19,131 nucleotides of DNA from Chloroflexota bacterium (GTDB taxonomy: Bacteria; Chloroflexota; Anaerolineae; B4-G1; SLSP01): the NCBI GenBank assembly GCA_012798275.1, contig JAAZNO010000269.1:1-19131 (forward strand), read 5' to 3'. This document shows positions 1 to 8,842 of this stretch, in pieces (the first letter of the stretch is position 1; each line of letters starts with the position of its first letter). Under the pieces are notes generated by a model. The model saw only the letters and a program-made list of their open reading frames with translations. It was not told the DNA's origin and searched no databases. Both the position numbers and the translations under genes were made by a program.

Positions 1-45
1 GAACTCCCCCAGTAAGCCAGAATACCCTGAAGGGATAAACGCCTG

Positions 46-663
46 ATGTCTGAATTAGCGGCGGCATGTTCCCAAATTGTGACCGCGATCCGCCAAATCC
101 TCGTCCACCGTTCGCCAATTCTGGTCGCCCTGGATGGGGGCAGCGGCGCGGGCAAGTCCACTTTGGCTGCCATGCTGGAGCAGGAAATTGAGTCTGTCGT
201 GATCCCGCTCGACGATTTCTATTCCGCCTCCATTCCCGATTGGGAATGGGACACGCGTTCAATCCCGGAGAGAGTCAGGGACGTGTTTGATTGGGCCAGG
301 CTGCGCACTGACGCCCTGGAGCCCCTCCTCGCCGGCCGACCGGCGCGATGGTTTCCCTTTGACTTTGTCTCGGGGATGCGCCCGGATGGGACGTATGGGC
401 TAAGCCCCCATGCAGTCGAAAAACAGCCGGCAAAAGTGATCATTCTCGAAGGCGCTTATTCTGCAAATCCAGAGATTGCCGATTTGATTGATCTGGCCGT
501 GCTGGTGGATGTCCCGGTCGCCGAACGGCATCAACGGCTAGACCGGCGCGAAAGCGATCAGCGCTTTCTAAAACGCTGGCACACGCTCTGGGACGGCGTC
601 GAAGACTACTACTTTTCAGAAGTCAGGCCAAAGTCAGCCTTTGATTTGGTCGTGCGAGGGTGA
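46..663 (+). CDS. Uridine kinase-like P-loop NTPase
   Basis: A 205-residue cytosolic protein with a Walker A motif GGSGAGKST at about residues 31-39, followed by PLDDFY near residue 55. That arrangement is typical of the uridine kinase/phosphoribulokinase family, which phosphorylates nucleosides or small metabolites with ATP. The segment VIILEGAYS around residue 130 matches the second conserved strand of the family, and the Arg-rich ERHQRLDRRESD region looks like the lid. The length fits bacterial uridine kinase-like proteins. The start is supported by a weak GAAGGG about 10 nt upstream. It is not obviously linked to the exporter downstream, from which 246 bp separate it. The exact substrate cannot be told from sequence; uridine/cytidine kinase is the best guess, a general nucleoside or pantothenate-type kinase is possible. 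Confidence 0.8.
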   Translation: MSELAAACSQIVTAIRQILVHRSPILVALDGGSGAGKSTLAAMLEQEIESVVIPLDDFYSASIPDWEWDTRSIPERVRDVFDWARLRTDALEPLLAGRPARWFPFDFVSGMRPDGTYGLSPHAVEKQPAKVIILEGAYSANPEIADLIDLAVLVDVPVAERHQRLDRRESDQRFLKRWHTLWDGVEDYYFSEVRPKSAFDLVVRG

Positions 664-727
664 CGCCTTAAATCACCCGACGCCCGACGCCGGATGTCGC
701 TGCCGGGCCTGTATCCACCAATTTTTT
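658..727 (+). terminator. Possible weak terminator after the kinase gene
   Basis: The hairpin GGGTGA/TCACCC (658-663 with 673-678) includes the kinase stop codon. A second stem GCCCG/CGGGC (682-686 with 704-708) follows, and a run of seven T lies at 721-727. The T run is about 12 nt from the last stem, so this is not a textbook intrinsic terminator. The rest of the gap to 909 is pyrimidine-rich and shows no gene. Confidence 0.25.
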
Positions 728-874
728 TCCCCTCCCCACTCCCGCTCAACCCTTCCATTTCCACGCGCTCCGCGATGAAGCTTGGGCGACCTTCCCGCCC
801 GGTCACACTTGTTCACCTCTGGAACCTTCATCACTTATGAGCCGGATCTCCATATTTTCTCCACAATTTCCCGC

Positions 875-903
875 TATGATAGCCACATTTCTTACGGAGG
901 TGA
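875..903 (+). promoter_or_regulatory. Candidate -10 box and strong ribosome site ahead of the export operon
   Basis: TATGAT at 875-880 resembles a sigma-70 -10 box, although no good -35 is seen 16-18 nt upstream. The SD sequence GGAGGTGA at 896-903 is nearly perfect and sits 6 nt before the ATG at 910, which fixes the start of the first adaptor gene. The promoter part is weak. The ribosome site is convincing. Confidence 0.35.
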
Positions 904-909
904 AAGTGC

Positions 910-2514
910 ATGAAGCGAAAAAAGTGGTTGATGATCCTCCTGAGTGTTGGGGTGATAGGGGCCGGCGTGGGCGGCTATTTCTTCTATCGGCAGACGACTG
1001 CCGCTACCTCCACCGCCACGACCGACAGCCTGGAGACGTCTGTGGTGACGCGGGGCTCGCTCCGAGCAACGGTTGACAGCAGTGCGAGTTTGACCCCTGT
1101 TGAGACGGTGAACCTGGCGTTTGGCAGCAGCGGCACGATTGCCGAAGTGCTGGTCAAAGCAGGCGATGAAGTACAGGTCGGGCAACCGCTGGCGCGTCTG
1201 GAAACGACCGATCTGGCCCATGCGGTCACGGAGGCAGAAATTGCCCTGCTGCAGGCCCAAATTACCCTCTCTCAGACCATGGCGGGGCCGAGTGCGACCG
1301 AGCTCGCCGCTGCCGAATCCGCGCTGGCCAGCGCTAAAGCCAGCTACGCCGAAACGACCCGCGGCCCCACCGGGGCCGAGGCCACCCAGGCCGAACTTTC
1401 CCTCGAACAGGCCAGAATCAGCCTGGAATCGGCGCAGGCAGCCTACGACCAGGCCGGCGGCAGCTGGCGCGCCGAGGTGAACTACTCCCCCATTGCCACC
1501 AACCTTTGGGAAGCTCAGGCGTCGTATGAGAACGCCCTGGCTTCTTACCAGGCAGTGATGCAGGGAGCTACCACCCCCGAACGCCAGGCCGCATGGGCCA
1601 AAGTCCAGCAAGCCCAGGCCAGCCTGGATCAGCTCCAAGAACAACCCTCTGAGGCGGAAGTGCAGCTGGCCGAAATCAGCGTCCAAAAGGCCCGAACCGC
1701 CCTGGAACTGGCGCAGTACAACCTGAAGCAAGCCACACTGGTCGCGCCCTTCTCCGGCACGATCACGGCGGTCAACATCGCGGTCGGCGACTCAGCCAGT
1801 GGCACGGCTATGGTGCTCGGCGACCTGCAAGCGCTGGCAGTGGAAGTTCAACTCGATGAGTCGGACGTCGTTCAGGTCGCGGTGGGACAGCCAGCCCAGG
1901 TGACGCTAGATGCCTTCAACGACCTGGTGCTGACTGGCACGGTGACGGCGATCGCGCCGACGGCGAATCTAGAGAACGGCGTAGCGATCTACCCGGTGAC
2001 CGTGGTCGTATCCCCCACCGGCGAGGCGCTGATCCGCCCCGGCATGACCGCCAACGTGACCATCGTGACGGCCGCAGCGGACGACGCGCTGCTGATCCCG
2101 GTGAGCGCGGTGCAGTACCTGGGTGAACGGACTTTCGTCCTGCGCCAGCTGCGAGAGGGCGAGACTTTGACCGATACGATGCAAATGGGCCCCGGCAGCG
2201 GCGCCGGGTTCCCTCAGAGCGGCGGCGCCGGACAGACGTCAGGCAGAGGAGCGCAGAGCGGCGCGGCCGGCCAGCGCCCCGCGTTCCGTGCCGGTCAGAG
2301 CAGCGGTTTGCTCGCCGGTTTTGTGCTGACACCGGTCCAAATTGGCGCTCAATCGGACACCGAGGTAGCCATCACCGAAGGACTCCAGGAAGGCGACGTC
2401 GTGGTCATCTCCAGTTTGACCACCCAAACGGACACTCAAAGCTTCTTCCCCGGTGGCGGGCCCGGCTTCGACGGCGGGGGGCCCGCGGGTGGGATGCCGC
2501 CCATGGGGCCGTGA
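910..2514 (+). CDS. Membrane-fusion (HlyD/MacA-type) efflux adaptor subunit, first copy
   Basis: A 534-residue protein with one N-terminal membrane anchor (about residues 6-26, preceded by KRKK). A barrel-sandwich half with VLVKAGDEVQVGQPLARLET comes next, then a long Ala/Gln/Glu-rich coiled coil made of internally repeated units (about 110-280). The second lipoyl half has APFSGTITAVNIAVGD, and beta-barrel and membrane-proximal domains follow. Such adaptors link an ABC permease to the outside of the cell. It is the first gene of an operon with a second adaptor, an ATPase and a permease. Two Gly/Ser/Gln-rich low-complexity stretches, at about residues 425-470 and at the C-terminus (GGG, GGPAGG), are absent from the core of the second copy. 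Substrate is unknown. In a monoderm host the adaptor would act outside the membrane without a TolC partner. Confidence 0.9.
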   Translation: MKRKKWLMILLSVGVIGAGVGGYFFYRQTTAATSTATTDSLETSVVTRGSLRATVDSSASLTPVETVNLAFGSSGTIAEVLVKAGDEVQVGQPLARLETTDLAHAVTEAEIALLQAQITLSQTMAGPSATELAAAESALASAKASYAETTRGPTGAEATQAELSLEQARISLESAQAAYDQAGGSWRAEVNYSPIATNLWEAQASYENALASYQAVMQGATTPERQAAWAKVQQAQASLDQLQEQPSEAEVQLAEISVQKARTALELAQYNLKQATLVAPFSGTITAVNIAVGDSASGTAMVLGDLQALAVEVQLDESDVVQVAVGQPAQVTLDAFNDLVLTGTVTAIAPTANLENGVAIYPVTVVVSPTGEALIRPGMTANVTIVTAAADDALLIPVSAVQYLGERTFVLRQLREGETLTDTMQMGPGSGAGFPQSGGAGQTSGRGAQSGAAGQRPAFRAGQSSGLLAGFVLTPVQIGAQSDTEVAITEGLQEGDVVVISSLTTQTDTQSFFPGGGPGFDGGGPAGGMPPMGP

Positions 2515-2540
2515 AAGGGATCTGAAAAGCGAGGAGGTTC

Positions 2541-3959
2541 ATGAAAATGCATAAAAAGTCGTGGCTGTGGCTCATCGGGGGAATAGTGCTGCTGGTAGGC
2601 GGCGTGCTGGGATACATCTACGTGCTGAAGCCCAACACGGTGAAGGCGCAAACGTCGGACCAAATCACCGAAATGGTAGTGGTGACGCGGGGGACTTTGC
2701 AAGATTCTATTGAGAGCAGCGGCAACCTGGCCGTGGTTCAGGAACGGGCGCTCGCGTTTGCTACCTCAGGGCGGGTGGCCGAAATCTATGTGAAGGTCGG
2801 AGAGCAGGTCAAAGCCGGGCAGCCCTTGCTGCGCCTGGATTCAACGACGCTGGAGCTGGCGGTGACGCAAGCCCAGGCTGATCTGGACAAGGCGCAAATT
2901 CAGCTGGAGCAGACGCTGGCCGGGCCGACTCAAGCGGAGCTCGCCGCGGCCGAAGCGTCGTTGGCCAGCGCCAGAGCCAGCTACGCTCAGGTGAAGGCGG
3001 GACCTTCCGCCGCCGAGTTGGTGCAGCTGCAGAATACTCTGGATCTGGCAGCCAAAGCGGTGCAGCAGGCCCAGGGCAACTACGAACGGTCCGGGGGACG
3101 ATCGGCGGCCTCCCTTCAAAGCGCGACGATAGCCTATGACAAAGCCAAAGCGGCTTACGAAATCGGCACAGCGGGGCCCACTAAAGCCGAGCTGGCCGCG
3201 GCCTGGAGCAGTGTCGAGCAGGCCCAGGCCAATCTGGAAGAGTTGAAGGCCGGGGCGACCACCGCTGAAATCCAAACCGCCCAGCTCAACGTTCAACAGG
3301 CGCAGCTGGCCCTGGATAAGACCCAGCGGCAGCTCGCGCAGGCCACGCTGGTCGCGCCGTTTGACGGCGTGATCACAGCGCTGAACGTGGCCGTCGGCGA
3401 AATGGCCTCCGGTTCGGCCATCACCGTCGCGGACCTGAGCGCGCTGGAGGTGGAGGTCTCGCTGGACGAGTCCGACGTCACGCAGGTGCACACCGGTCAA
3501 AGCGCCCAGGCCACAATTGCCACGCTCAACGACCTGGTCATCCCCGGCGAGGTGACGGAAATCGCGCCGGCGGCGGAAGTCTCCTCCGGCGTGGCGATCT
3601 ATCCGATCACCGTACGCCTCAGCGAAAGGCCGGCTGCCGTTCGGCCCGGCATGTTAGCCGACCTGGAAATCATCACCGCGCAGTGGGACAATGTGCTCTA
3701 TCTGCCCCAGCGCGCCGTGCAGTTAGAAGGCGAGCAGGCTTACGTGATGCGACAGACGACCGAGGGCCAGTTTGAACGGACCCCGGTGACCATCGGCCAA
3801 AGCCTGGGCGGCAATGTGGAAATCGTGGACGGGCTCGCCGAGGGCGACATCATCGGGGTCGTGACCCAGGTGACAACGGCGGCCACGACACCCGAAGCAT
3901 CCGACGGTTTCCGCATCCAGGGCCTGGGCGGCCTCTTGGGCGGTGGAGGGAGGCCTTGA
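2541..3959 (+). CDS. Membrane-fusion (HlyD/MacA-type) efflux adaptor subunit, second copy
   Basis: A 472-residue paralogue of the preceding protein with the same order: Lys-rich N-terminus, single membrane segment (about 9-28), [18 protein letters not shown] lipoyl half, a coiled coil with repeated AGPT/AGPS-x-AEL units, second lipoyl half [16 protein letters not shown], then barrel domains. It lacks the large Gly-rich insert of the first copy but also ends in a Gly-rich tail. The SD GAGGAGGT at 2531-2538 lies only 2-3 nt before the ATG at 2541 and about 9 nt before a second ATG at 2547, so the true start may be 2547, two residues shorter. The stop is one base before the ATPase start, implying translational coupling. 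Confidence 0.9.
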   Translation: MKMHKKSWLWLIGGIVLLVGGVLGYIYVLKPNTVKAQTSDQITEMVVVTRGTLQDSIESSGNLAVVQERALAFATSGRVAEIYVKVGEQVKAGQPLLRLDSTTLELAVTQAQADLDKAQIQLEQTLAGPTQAELAAAEASLASARASYAQVKAGPSAAELVQLQNTLDLAAKAVQQAQGNYERSGGRSAASLQSATIAYDKAKAAYEIGTAGPTKAELAAAWSSVEQAQANLEELKAGATTAEIQTAQLNVQQAQLALDKTQRQLAQATLVAPFDGVITALNVAVGEMASGSAITVADLSALEVEVSLDESDVTQVHTGQSAQATIATLNDLVIPGEVTEIAPAAEVSSGVAIYPITVRLSERPAAVRPGMLADLEIITAQWDNVLYLPQRAVQLEGEQAYVMRQTTEGQFERTPVTIGQSLGGNVEIVDGLAEGDIIGVVTQVTTAATTPEASDGFRIQGLGGLLGGGGRP

Positions 3960-3960
3960 A

Positions 3961-4644
<684 letters not shown>

Positions 4645-4723
4645 GCCCCAGGGCGAGCAACGGCTGACCTGAGATCCTGACAGCATCAGGGACATATCAG
4701 GGACATAAGGAAAAGGAAAAGTC

Positions 4724-5983
4724 ATGAGAACACGATTAGCGGATCTGTGGGAAAACATCCGGGTGGCCCTGGACGGGCTGCTGGCGAACAAGTTGCGCTC
4801 CGTCTTGACAATGTTAGGCGTCATCATCGGCGTGGCCTCCGTGGTAGCCCTGCTGTCCATCGGCAACGGCGCCTCGGCCTCCATCACCAGTCAGATCAGC
4901 AGCATCGGCACGAACATGCTGATCGTGACGGCCGGCGGGATGGGCCGGATCGGCGGCGGCCCCGGCGGTTCGCTGGGACTGACCATGAGCGACGCCGAAG
5001 CGCTGGAGGATCCCAACCAGGTCACGGCAGCCGCCATGGTCGTCCCGCAGTATGGCGGCGAGGGCCAGATCATCTACGGTGACAGCAACCTCAACGCCTC
5101 CATCACCGGCGTGCCGCCCGCATACCAGGACCTGTACGATCTGACGCTGGCCCGGGGCGAGTTCATCTCCAGCAGCGAGGTGGACAAACGCGCGAAAGTG
5201 GCCGTCCTGGGAGCGACGGTGGCCAGCGACCTCTTCGGCAGCTTCAACCCGATCGGGCAGAAAATCAAAGTTTCCACGTTCGGCGCGACGGTCTCACTGA
5301 CGGTCATTGGCGTCCTGGACGAGCAAGGCGGCTCCATGCTGAACGAGGCCGATAGCAGCATCTTCGTGCCGCTCTCCACCGCTCAGACCAAGCTCTTCAA
5401 CGGTCGGAACTCCCTCGGCCAGTTAGTCGTCAACCGCGTCAACGTGATGGCGAAGTCAGAAGCGCTGGTAGACACGGCCCAAACGCAAATTGACGCCGTC
5501 CTGCGCGACCGGCATGGTCTCGAGCCGGAGGAAGACGCCGATTTCCGCATCATCAATCAGGCCGACATGCTGGAAATGGCGACCAGCGTCACCAGCAGTC
5601 TGACGGTCTTCCTGGGAGCCATCGCCGGGATCTCGTTGCTGGTCGGCGGCATCGGCATCATGAACATCATGCTGGTCTCGGTCACCGAACGCACCCGTGA
5701 GATCGGCCTGCGCAAGGCCGTGGGAGCGCGCAAAAACGACGTGCTCGGACAATTCCTGATGGAAGCCATCCTGCTCAGTTTGCTCGGCGGATTGGGAGGC
5801 GTGCTCGTGGGAATAGGGTTATCCCAAATCGTCAACCTCACCGGCACGTTCAACTCCGTGGTGACGCCGGGCTCGATCCTGCTGGCAGTCACCTTCTCGC
5901 TGGCCATTGGCCTCTTCTTCGGCATCTATCCGGCCAACAAGGCCGCCGGCTTGAACCCGATTGAGGCACTCCGATACGAATGA
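4724..5983 (+). CDS. MacB-like FtsX-fold ABC transporter permease
   Basis: 419 residues. An N-terminal amphipathic stretch and a first membrane helix (about 21-45, ANKLRSVLTMLGVIIGVAS) precede a roughly 230-residue MacB periplasmic-core-type extracellular domain. Three C-terminal helices follow (about 288-318, 345-368, 384-408). The loop motif TERTREIGLRKAVGARK after the second helix and the ending NPIEALRYE are hallmarks of the MacB/FtsX permease family. Together with the two adaptors and the ATPase it forms a MacAB-like mechanotransmission exporter, with macrolide, peptide or lipid export as family precedents. A 79-bp gap separates it from the ATPase and contains an imperfect tandem repeat of CAGGGACATA before an AAGGAAAAGGA ribosome site. 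Substrate unknown. Confidence 0.93.
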   Translation: MRTRLADLWENIRVALDGLLANKLRSVLTMLGVIIGVASVVALLSIGNGASASITSQISSIGTNMLIVTAGGMGRIGGGPGGSLGLTMSDAEALEDPNQVTAAAMVVPQYGGEGQIIYGDSNLNASITGVPPAYQDLYDLTLARGEFISSSEVDKRAKVAVLGATVASDLFGSFNPIGQKIKVSTFGATVSLTVIGVLDEQGGSMLNEADSSIFVPLSTAQTKLFNGRNSLGQLVVNRVNVMAKSEALVDTAQTQIDAVLRDRHGLEPEEDADFRIINQADMLEMATSVTSSLTVFLGAIAGISLLVGGIGIMNIMLVSVTERTREIGLRKAVGARKNDVLGQFLMEAILLSLLGGLGGVLVGIGLSQIVNLTGTFNSVVTPGSILLAVTFSLAIGLFFGIYPANKAAGLNPIEALRYE

Positions 5984-6009
5984 GTCCAGGGCAACGTTTG
6001 GGGGAGGGC

Positions 6010-6057
6010 GCGCTGACGGACCAGCGCCGCGTGCTCTCTCCCGACTGGGATTATAAT
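6010..6057 (+). promoter_or_regulatory. Hairpin and possible -10 box upstream of the two-component genes
   Basis: The 125-bp gap after the permease contains a GCGCTG/CAGCGC hairpin (6010-6015 with 6022-6027) and a perfect TATAAT at 6052-6057. No clear -35 is found at the right distance. A TTGACA at 6063-6068 lies downstream of it rather than upstream. The two-component genes may thus have their own start, or be read through from the exporter operon. Confidence 0.3.
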
Positions 6058-6108
6058 AGAAGTTGACAGTATAGGCCGCAGGTGGAATGACACTAAGAGG
6101 CGCTCAAA

Positions 6109-6807
6109 ATGCCGACCCAGACCATTCTGGTTGTAGATGATGCACCGCATATCGTGGAAGTGGTGAGCGATTACCTGAAACAGGCCGGTTTTCGAGTCCT
6201 GACGGCCCACGACGGCCAGACGGCGCTGGCCATCGCCCGTCACGAGCAGCCCGATTTGATGATCCTGGATCTGATGCTGCCGGACGGCCCCGATGGACTG
6301 GACGTCTGTCGAAGCATCCGCCGCGATCCGACGCTGGCCGAAACCCCCCTCATCATGCTCACCGCCCGCGTGGAGGAAATGGATCGGCTGATCGGGCTGG
6401 AGCTGGGCGCCGACGACTACGTCACCAAGCCGTTCAGCCCCCGCGAAGTCGTCGCGCGGGTCAAAGCCGTCCTGCGCCGGACCCGGGGAGCGTCCTCTCC
6501 GGCCGTGATCCGCGTGGGCAACCTGTGCATTGATCTCAGCACCCGCACCGTCACCGTGGGGGAAACCGTCGTGGACTTAACGCCGACCGAGTTTGATCTC
6601 CTGACCTTCCTGGCTCAGAACGCCGGTCGCCCCTTCACCCGCGCTCAACTGATGGAGCAAGTGTATGACGTGGCCTACACCGGCTATGATCGCGCCATTG
6701 ACTCCCACATCAAAAACCTGCGGCGCAAGCTGGAAGCCGATGCCCATAACCCCCAATGGATCGTCACCGTTTACGGCATCGGCTACAAACTGGAGGAACC
6801 CACATGA
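6109..6807 (+). CDS. OmpR/PhoB-family response regulator
   Basis: 232 residues. The N-terminal receiver domain (about 1-125) has the acidic pair D10/D11, phospho-acceptor D54 in LMILDLMLP, T85 and K107 in TKPF. The C-terminal winged-helix DNA-binding domain (about 132-230) carries LTPTEFDLLTFLAQN and ends in VYGIGYKLE, typical of the OmpR/PhoB group. The SD AAGAGG (6095-6100) lies 8 nt upstream. The stop codon overlaps the start of the sensor kinase by 4 nt (ATGA), so the two are translationally coupled and act as a pair. The position right after the MacB-like operon suggests that it regulates that exporter, which is an inference. Confidence 0.95.
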   Translation: MPTQTILVVDDAPHIVEVVSDYLKQAGFRVLTAHDGQTALAIARHEQPDLMILDLMLPDGPDGLDVCRSIRRDPTLAETPLIMLTARVEEMDRLIGLELGADDYVTKPFSPREVVARVKAVLRRTRGASSPAVIRVGNLCIDLSTRTVTVGETVVDLTPTEFDLLTFLAQNAGRPFTRAQLMEQVYDVAYTGYDRAIDSHIKNLRRKLEADAHNPQWIVTVYGIGYKLEEPT

Positions 6808-8243
6808 AACTCTGGGGCAAACTCCGTCAGGGTTGGAAACGCGCCTGGAGGCGCCTCAATCTGCGCTTTTTCTGGCAGATGGCGCTGGCCTTTGGCCTGG
6901 TCACCTTGCTGCCCCTGGGAGCCGTCTACCTGGTGGGCCGGCAGGCGTTGCGGCAGACACAGGCCATCATCGGCAACAGCCCGCTGCCGGGACACACCCT
7001 GTGGGCCGACCGGTTGAGTCGCTATTATCAGGAACACGGCTCCTGGGACGGCGTGGAAACCATGATCGCCGGCTATCCCACGGGGCCAGGATGGGAGCCG
7101 TATGACGCAGACTGGCAGCGCCCTTACATTTTGCTTTCCCCCACCGGTGAAGTCATCGCCTCCGACAATCCCGAGCAACAAGGGGAAAACCTGGGGCAGG
7201 TCGAACAAGGGTTAGCCATGCCCATTATGGTCAACGGGCAACTCGTCGGGCGGATTCTGCTCAGCGACTTCCGGGCCATTGCGCCGCCCCCCGATCAGCC
7301 TACCCCCCTGCCGCGCGTGGGGCGGATTGCCGAGCGGATGTTGGGGAGCAGCGTCTACGTGATGGTCGCCGCCGTGATCGTGGGCCTGGTCCTTTCGCGC
7401 GGCATCAGCCGCCCGGTCCAGGAAGTGACCGACGCCGCCCGCGCCATTGCAAGCGGCACCCTCAGCGCGCGCGTGTCTCAGGATCACGTAGGGGAAATGG
7501 GCGAGCTGGCCGCCACCTTCAACGCCATGGCGGATGCGCTCGCGCGCGACAATGAACTCCGCCGCAACCTGACCGCTGACGTCGCGCACGAGCTCCGCAC
7601 GCCCCTGAGCGTGATCCGCGGCAAGCTGGAGGGCATCCTGGACGGCGTCTATCCGGCGACGCCGGAACAACTCGGGCCGGTGCTGGAACAAACCCTCCTG
7701 CTCACGCAATTGGTGGAAGATTTGCGCCTCCTGGCGCAGGCCGAAGCCGGCCAGCTGCCTTTGGAACTGCGTCCCACCGACGTAGGAGACCTGTTGCGCG
7801 ACGCCTGCGTCAATTTTACCCCCCAGGCCGAAGATCGCGGCATCACACTGATGTTGGATCTTCCGGCCAGGCTGCCCAAAGTTCCGGCTGACTGGCGGCG
7901 GATCGCCCAGGTGCTCGGCAACCTCATTTCCAACGCCCTGCGCCACACCCCGGCCGGCGGCGTCGTGACCCTCTCAGCTGCCGTTCAGGAGCAGGCGCAG
8001 GCAGTAGAAGTCACCGTCAGTGATACCGGGACCGGCATCGCCCCGGAGGATTTACCCTACGTATTTGAGCGCTTCTGGCGAGGCGACAAATCACGCGCGC
8101 GGACCGAGCCCGGCAGCGGCGCCGGCCTGGGGCTGGCGATCGCCCGGCAGTTCGTCACCCTGCACGGCGGTCAGATCAGCGCCGAAAGCGTCCCGCACCA
8201 GAAAACCGTCTTCCGGTTCACACTGCCGCTGGCCGGAAAGTAA
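6804..8243 (+). CDS. HAMP-domain sensor histidine kinase
   Basis: 479 residues from ATG 6804, chosen because GGAGGA (6792-6797) is well spaced and the start overlaps the regulator stop. A longer in-frame start at 6756 would lie inside the regulator gene. Membrane helices at about 24-44 and 183-200 enclose an extracytoplasmic sensor of about 140 residues with no recognisable ligand motif. A HAMP linker (about 200-250) leads to the HisKA domain with phospho-acceptor His262 in DVAHELRTPLS. The HATPase domain has the N-box NLISNALRHTP (373-383), G1 DTGTGI (407-412) and G2 GSGAGLGLAI (437-446). All catalytic motifs are intact, so it should autophosphorylate and signal to the regulator encoded just upstream. 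Confidence 0.95.
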   Translation: MKLWGKLRQGWKRAWRRLNLRFFWQMALAFGLVTLLPLGAVYLVGRQALRQTQAIIGNSPLPGHTLWADRLSRYYQEHGSWDGVETMIAGYPTGPGWEPYDADWQRPYILLSPTGEVIASDNPEQQGENLGQVEQGLAMPIMVNGQLVGRILLSDFRAIAPPPDQPTPLPRVGRIAERMLGSSVYVMVAAVIVGLVLSRGISRPVQEVTDAARAIASGTLSARVSQDHVGEMGELAATFNAMADALARDNELRRNLTADVAHELRTPLSVIRGKLEGILDGVYPATPEQLGPVLEQTLLLTQLVEDLRLLAQAEAGQLPLELRPTDVGDLLRDACVNFTPQAEDRGITLMLDLPARLPKVPADWRRIAQVLGNLISNALRHTPAGGVVTLSAAVQEQAQAVEVTVSDTGTGIAPEDLPYVFERFWRGDKSRARTEPGSGAGLGLAIARQFVTLHGGQISAESVPHQKTVFRFTLPLAGK

Positions 8244-8344
8244 GGCCGCACGTCATCCCCTACCTCCCGGCCGGCCAGAAGGTCAAATGGATCCTTGGTG
8301 ATTACCCATAAGTGAAGTCCTGATGTGGGAAAGGGGAAATCGAG

Positions 8345-8369
8345 TTGAGTTTTGGTTGCACTAACTCAA
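8345..8369. repeat. Small inverted repeat upstream of the Mo-enzyme promoter
   Basis: TTGAGTT at 8345-8351 is the exact inverse complement of AACTCAA at 8363-8369, separated by 11 nt. It lies about 70 nt upstream of the candidate promoter at 8436. It could be a transcription-factor operator or a chance palindrome. Nothing else is recognised between 8244 and 8430. Confidence 0.25.
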
Positions 8370-8435
8370 TCTTACCACGGAGATGGAACTTCTTCCAGTC
8401 TCTCTCGAGTTGTGGGCAATGCCCAAAACTCCCTC

Positions 8436-8464
8436 TTGTGCCCAAATTCATTGTATGCTATAAT
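8436..8464 (+). promoter_or_regulatory. Extended -10 promoter for the molybdenum-enzyme operon
   Basis: A perfect TATAAT at 8459-8464 is preceded by TG at 8456-8457, giving the extended -10 form TGnTATAAT. Exactly 17 nt upstream is TTGTGC (8436-8441), which matches the first three bases of the -35 consensus. Transcription would start near 8471. That produces a leader of about 370 nt which includes the structured RNA and terminator before the aldehyde oxidoreductase gene. Confidence 0.6.
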
Positions 8465-8614
8465 AAATTCAGGTGAGCCGCTGAAGGCTTCCCTCATCAC
8501 GTCAGCACTCATGGCTTGAGCGCCTGCTTAACCTTTACAGATCCATACGTTCAACCGCACGCTCCGAGTTTTATGACCTAAGAGCCTCTCCCAGACTTAT
8601 GGCATAAAACCGTT

Positions 8615-8712
8615 AAGGTCTAGCCGGAAACAGCTACGCCTCCCACCTTTGGAAAGGAGCCTCGCCGGTACACGTCGCGGGAGTCCCAGGGGACTGATCC
8701 GCGCAACGCTAC
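8615..8712 (+). ncRNA. Structured 5' leader RNA, candidate Moco (molybdenum cofactor) riboswitch
   Basis: The leader of the Mo-enzyme gene is highly structured. A possible closing helix TAGC/GCTA pairs 8621-8624 with 8708-8711. CTCC (8640-8643) can pair with GGAG (8656-8659) around a GGAAA-containing loop. CGCGG (8676-8680) pairs with CCGCG (8699-8703) and encloses the hairpin AGTCC/GGACT (8682-8686 with 8691-8695). An intrinsic terminator follows immediately. From memory, the Moco RNA motif has similar pieces (GCCTCCCACC, GGAAAGGAG, CGGTACACG, GGGACTGATCC), and it precedes genes for Moco synthesis, molybdate uptake or Moco enzymes. The gene controlled here is a Moco enzyme. The helices are seen directly; the riboswitch class is inferred and was not searched. 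Confidence 0.6.
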
Positions 8713-8744
8713 GGCGCTCCTTTTCGGGGCGCCGTTTTCTTTTG
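8713..8744 (+). terminator. Intrinsic terminator in the Mo-enzyme leader (attenuator)
   Basis: An 8-bp stem GGCGCTCC/GGGGCGCC (8713-8720 with 8726-8733, one G-U pair) with loop TTTTC is followed by GTTTTCTTTTG. It sits before, not after, the gene, about 100 nt upstream of the ATG and directly behind the structured RNA. That is the layout of a transcription attenuator. The left arm begins next to the putative closing helix, so the two structures could be mutually exclusive. Further downstream, GGGTC/GACCC (8762-8766 with 8771-8775) is a second small hairpin. Confidence 0.75.
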
Positions 8745-8842
8745 TCATGCACGCCGTCCAAGGGTCTTGAGACCCCCGGAGCTCCCTGCTGCTGGAGGTC
8801 AATGAAACGCATTCCATGTCTACATCTAGTTAGGAGGACGTT

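Noticed and set aside
892..1731. 279-codon minus-strand frame over the first adaptor gene
   Set aside because: It is a shadow of the repetitive coiled-coil codons in the plus-strand gene.
6063..6068. Perfect TTGACA as a -35 box for the response regulator
   Set aside because: No acceptable -10 sequence lies 15-19 nt downstream.
8412..8424. TGGGC/GCCCA hairpin as a terminator for the kinase operon
   Set aside because: It has only five base pairs, no T tract, and lies 170 bp after the stop codon.
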